Source of the DNA: a bacterium
GTDB lineage: Bacteria > SAR324 > XYD2-FULL-50-16
NCBI GenBank assembly: GCA_018829445.1
Contig: JAHJTV010000074.1
Span: forward strand, 124,001 to 188,000
Direction: 5' to 3'
Length of the DNA: 64,000 nucleotides
The notes under the pieces are model-generated. The model saw only the letters and a list, made by a program, of their open reading frames with translations. It was not told where the DNA came from and did not search any database. The position numbers were made by a program, and so were the translations under genes. Each line of letters opens with the position of its first letter. Within the stretch, counting starts at the first letter, position 1. This document shows positions 61,596 through 64,000 of this stretch, in pieces.

Positions 61596-63992
61596 ATGTC
61601 TACCAGAACACAGGAATTAATGATTAAAACACCAATCAAAGCTCAGCAGATCGCATTGGAGGAGTTGAGTGATGAAATCAGGGCAACAAGACCGGGATAC
61701 TCCTGGACCTTGGATCTGGAACGGGCAAGGTTGGTTACCGAATCCTACAAACAAACCGAAAATGAACCGATGGTGTTGCGAAGAGCGAAGGCTCTGGCTC
61801 ATATTTTGGATAATATGACGCTTTATATCCGGGATGAGGAGATGATCATCGGCAACTTTGCTTCCAATCCGGACTCGGTTCCCTTTTATCCCGAATTGGC
61901 CTGGAAGTGGATAAAGCGTGAGACAGCAAAGGGACAGGTTTATGAATCCATGCTTGAGGATAATGAACGTGAGGAACTCAACGAGATCTGCAGCTACTGG
62001 GGCAACTTTTCATTGCATCATAATTTGAAAGGGTATCTACCGGAAGACCTGAAAGAGGTTTTCTGGATTTTTAATTGGGAATCTGCAACTCCTAATTACG
62101 AGAAAATACTGAAACTGGGATTGAGGGGAATCTTATCGGAAGTTGAAGAACGACTGATCCGTTTGGAAACCGAGTACATGGATGAATCCATGAATGGAGA
62201 GGAGTACGTGCACAAGCATTGCGAACTCAATGCCATGATTCTAACCCTCAATGCAGCCATTCGCTGGTCAAAAAGGTATGCTGCATTGGCCAGAGAAAAG
62301 CAGAAATCGGAAACACTGCAGGCTAGAAAAAAAGAGTTGGGAATGATTGCTGATATCTGCGAACGCGTTCCGGAGAATCCGGCTCGCTCTTTACCTGAGG
62401 CTTTGCAGAGCTACTGGCTGATTCATCTGATTATCAATTTCATCGATCTTCCCCAGGTTGGAACCGGAATTCGCTTTGATCAGGTCATGAACCGGTTTTA
62501 TGAGCTGGATATTGAAAAAAACAAATTGAGCAGGGCGGAAGCCCAGGAATGGGTTGAGTTTGTCTTCGTCAAATTCCAGGAAACAGGTTTTCTGCATGCA
62601 CCGATCTGGTCCGGATTTGGAGGAGGTGCCCTAGGATATCAGACTGTTACCATTGGTGGTGTAGATGCGGAAGGTAAGGATATTACCAACGAAATGTCCT
62701 ATATTGTTTTGGATGCCATTATCAATGTAAGAGCGATCGTTCCCCCCCTAGCCCTAAGATGGCATGACGGCATTCCCAAAAAGCTTGTCTATAAAGCAAT
62801 CGAAATGATGGAAGCAGGGTTGCCTCAACCGGCCATTTTTAACGACAAGGTCAATATTGTCAGACTAGTAAACTTGGGATGTCCCCTGGAAGATGCACGG
62901 AATTACTCCATCAACAATTGCATGGTACCCACTATTCCCGGCAAGAATTTCAATCATATCTCAGCCTGGGCGAGCGGCGTTCCTTTGCCCTTTTGTTTGA
63001 CGACAGCCTTGGGCATGAAACCCCTGTTTATGTACAACAAAGCTGGAGAAACAATCCTTGATCCCGACTCTGTCACCTCATTTGATGAGGTGTTTGATGC
63101 CACCATTGAGAACTTCAAGTGGATTATCAAACGGTTGGTTTTGATAGGGAATATTTCCGATGCTCTCTATAAAAAATTTGCTCCAAGACCGTTTTTATCT
63201 TCCATTATCGATGATTGTATCGAAAGGGCTGAAGACGTAAGGGATTGGAATTATAAGCCGGATTACAGAGATGTTACCCTGTTCGGATTGAACACCGTGG
63301 CTGATTCACTGGCCGCAATCAAAAAACTGGTATTTGACGAGAAAAAGGTAACATTTGCTGAGATGATAAATGCCTTAAAAACCAATTGGGAAGGAAGTGA
63401 AAGATTGAGAAAGTCCTGCCTGAATGCACCGAAATTTGGAAATGATGATGATTATGTCGATCTGATCTCCGCCAAATTGGCCAATAGGTTTTCACAAGAA
63501 ACCCAACGCTGCCGAACGAATTTGGATACGCCGGTTATTCCCGATGGCACGGCATCGACTGCCTGGTGGAGTTTCGGACGGATTTGTCCGGCTACTCCCG
63601 ATGGCAGAAAATTGGGAGATGCCTTTAATGACGGTACTATTTCTCCAATGGCGGGAAGGGATAAAAAAGGTCCAACCGCTGTTCTTAATTCAGTGGCCAA
63701 AGTCGATCCGCTTCTTAGCTGGAATCAGTTGTTTAATCAGACGATTATGCCAAACTACCTGTCGGGTCCGAATAAGGAGCTCTTTGCCCAGTATCTGAAA
63801 ACATATGCCGACCTGGGAATTCACCATATTCAATTCACTACGGTAGGTCGGGATATGCTGCTGGATGCACAGAAGCATCCGGAAAAATACCCTACGCTGC
63901 AAGTCAGGGTGGCCGGCTTTGCCGCTTATTTCATCGATCTGGATAAAAACCTCCAGGAGTCCATTATCGATAGAACACCCCAGTGTTTTTAA
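61596..63992 (+). CDS. glycyl radical enzyme (pyruvate formate-lyase superfamily)
   Basis: 798 residues, strong AGGAGG ribosome binding site. PFL-like barrel: RAKALAHILDNMTLYIRDEE, RSLPEALQSYWLIHLIINF, AQEWVEFVFVKF, NEMSYIVLDA, then the active-site loop NYSINNCMVPTIPGKN with presumed thiyl Cys442, and the C-terminal glycyl-radical motif RVAGFAAYFIDLD with Gly774. The GCVE motif of diol dehydratases and lyases such as CutC is here NCMV: the Glu after Cys is absent. It is therefore unlikely to be a standard dehydratase; other superfamily activities are possible, including carbon-carbon bond formation. The activase gene must lie right of the window. Oxygen-sensitive, so anaerobic metabolism is implied. 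Confidence 0.88.
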   Translation: MSTRTQELMIKTPIKAQQIALEELSDEIRATRPGYSWTLDLERARLVTESYKQTENEPMVLRRAKALAHILDNMTLYIRDEEMIIGNFASNPDSVPFYPELAWKWIKRETAKGQVYESMLEDNEREELNEICSYWGNFSLHHNLKGYLPEDLKEVFWIFNWESATPNYEKILKLGLRGILSEVEERLIRLETEYMDESMNGEEYVHKHCELNAMILTLNAAIRWSKRYAALAREKQKSETLQARKKELGMIADICERVPENPARSLPEALQSYWLIHLIINFIDLPQVGTGIRFDQVMNRFYELDIEKNKLSRAEAQEWVEFVFVKFQETGFLHAPIWSGFGGGALGYQTVTIGGVDAEGKDITNEMSYIVLDAIINVRAIVPPLALRWHDGIPKKLVYKAIEMMEAGLPQPAIFNDKVNIVRLVNLGCPLEDARNYSINNCMVPTIPGKNFNHISAWASGVPLPFCLTTALGMKPLFMYNKAGETILDPDSVTSFDEVFDATIENFKWIIKRLVLIGNISDALYKKFAPRPFLSSIIDDCIERAEDVRDWNYKPDYRDVTLFGLNTVADSLAAIKKLVFDEKKVTFAEMINALKTNWEGSERLRKSCLNAPKFGNDDDYVDLISAKLANRFSQETQRCRTNLDTPVIPDGTASTAWWSFGRICPATPDGRKLGDAFNDGTISPMAGRDKKGPTAVLNSVAKVDPLLSWNQLFNQTIMPNYLSGPNKELFAQYLKTYADLGIHHIQFTTVGRDMLLDAQKHPEKYPTLQVRVAGFAAYFIDLDKNLQESIIDRTPQCF

Positions 63993-64000
63993 TCGGTGAA

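Overview
This 64 kb window comes from a Gram-negative bacterium of moderate to low G+C content. Visible support is lipoprotein and secreted proteins, chemoreceptors, PAS-rich histidine kinases, c-di-GMP enzymes and monovalent-cation/proton antiporters. Gene families fit a deltaproteobacterial, SAR324-like or spirochaete-like genome, but no rRNA or other marker fixes the phylum. Housekeeping genes are few; the window is signalling, transport and mobile-DNA debris, with many long gene-poor stretches and at least 18 broken genes.

Layout: 0-5 kb holds a DUF2958 fragment and a translationally coupled sensor kinase/response regulator pair. 5-9.3 kb is an accessory patch: a tRNA-Arg 3' fragment, a frameshifted IS91-type transposase, an acetyltransferase gene followed by a convincing integron attC site, a lipoprotein gene and a DDE-transposase tail. 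9.8-17 kb has an EAL phosphodiesterase, a periplasmic binding protein, a flavin amine oxidase and a secreted DUF4838 protein. 17-20.2 kb is debris (EamA transporter relic, IS91 copy carrying short palindromic insertions, group II intron domain V/VI relic). 20.2-24.3 kb has a diguanylate cyclase next to a RelA/SpoT-type synthetase and an SLC13-type transporter. 25.4-33.8 kb is an ordinary block ending in a probable DUF3124/CPA2/CPA1-EIIA antiporter operon. 34-39 kb is a nested wreck: IS91 pieces around a decayed RIT element (three adjacent tyrosine recombinases) that abuts a truncated PAS kinase.

39.2-43.5 kb carries an MCP, a string of 3'-end gene fragments and a minisatellite/inverted-repeat cluster. 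43.5-48.8 kb is a sugar island: FGGY kinase and class II aldolase divergent from a MalT-like LuxR activator. 49-52 kb has a DUF1566/receptor-L-domain gene split by an amber codon and a VapC relic. 52-56.6 kb is the most housekeeping-like part (U32 peptidase, Rep helicase, CutA, YdjM, YhbY). 56.8-64 kb holds a response-regulator/PAS/histidine kinase, a chemoreceptor fused to an NMT1-type substrate-binding domain, and a glycyl radical enzyme preceded by a 0.7 kb regulatory region with palindromes.

The most noteworthy items are the MCP-NMT1 fusion, the integron cassette relic, the palindromic elements inserted in IS91 copies (with a recombination product), the 43 kb repeat cluster, the RIT relic and the glycyl radical enzyme with an atypical cysteine loop. 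All identifications are from motif recognition by eye; no database search was run.
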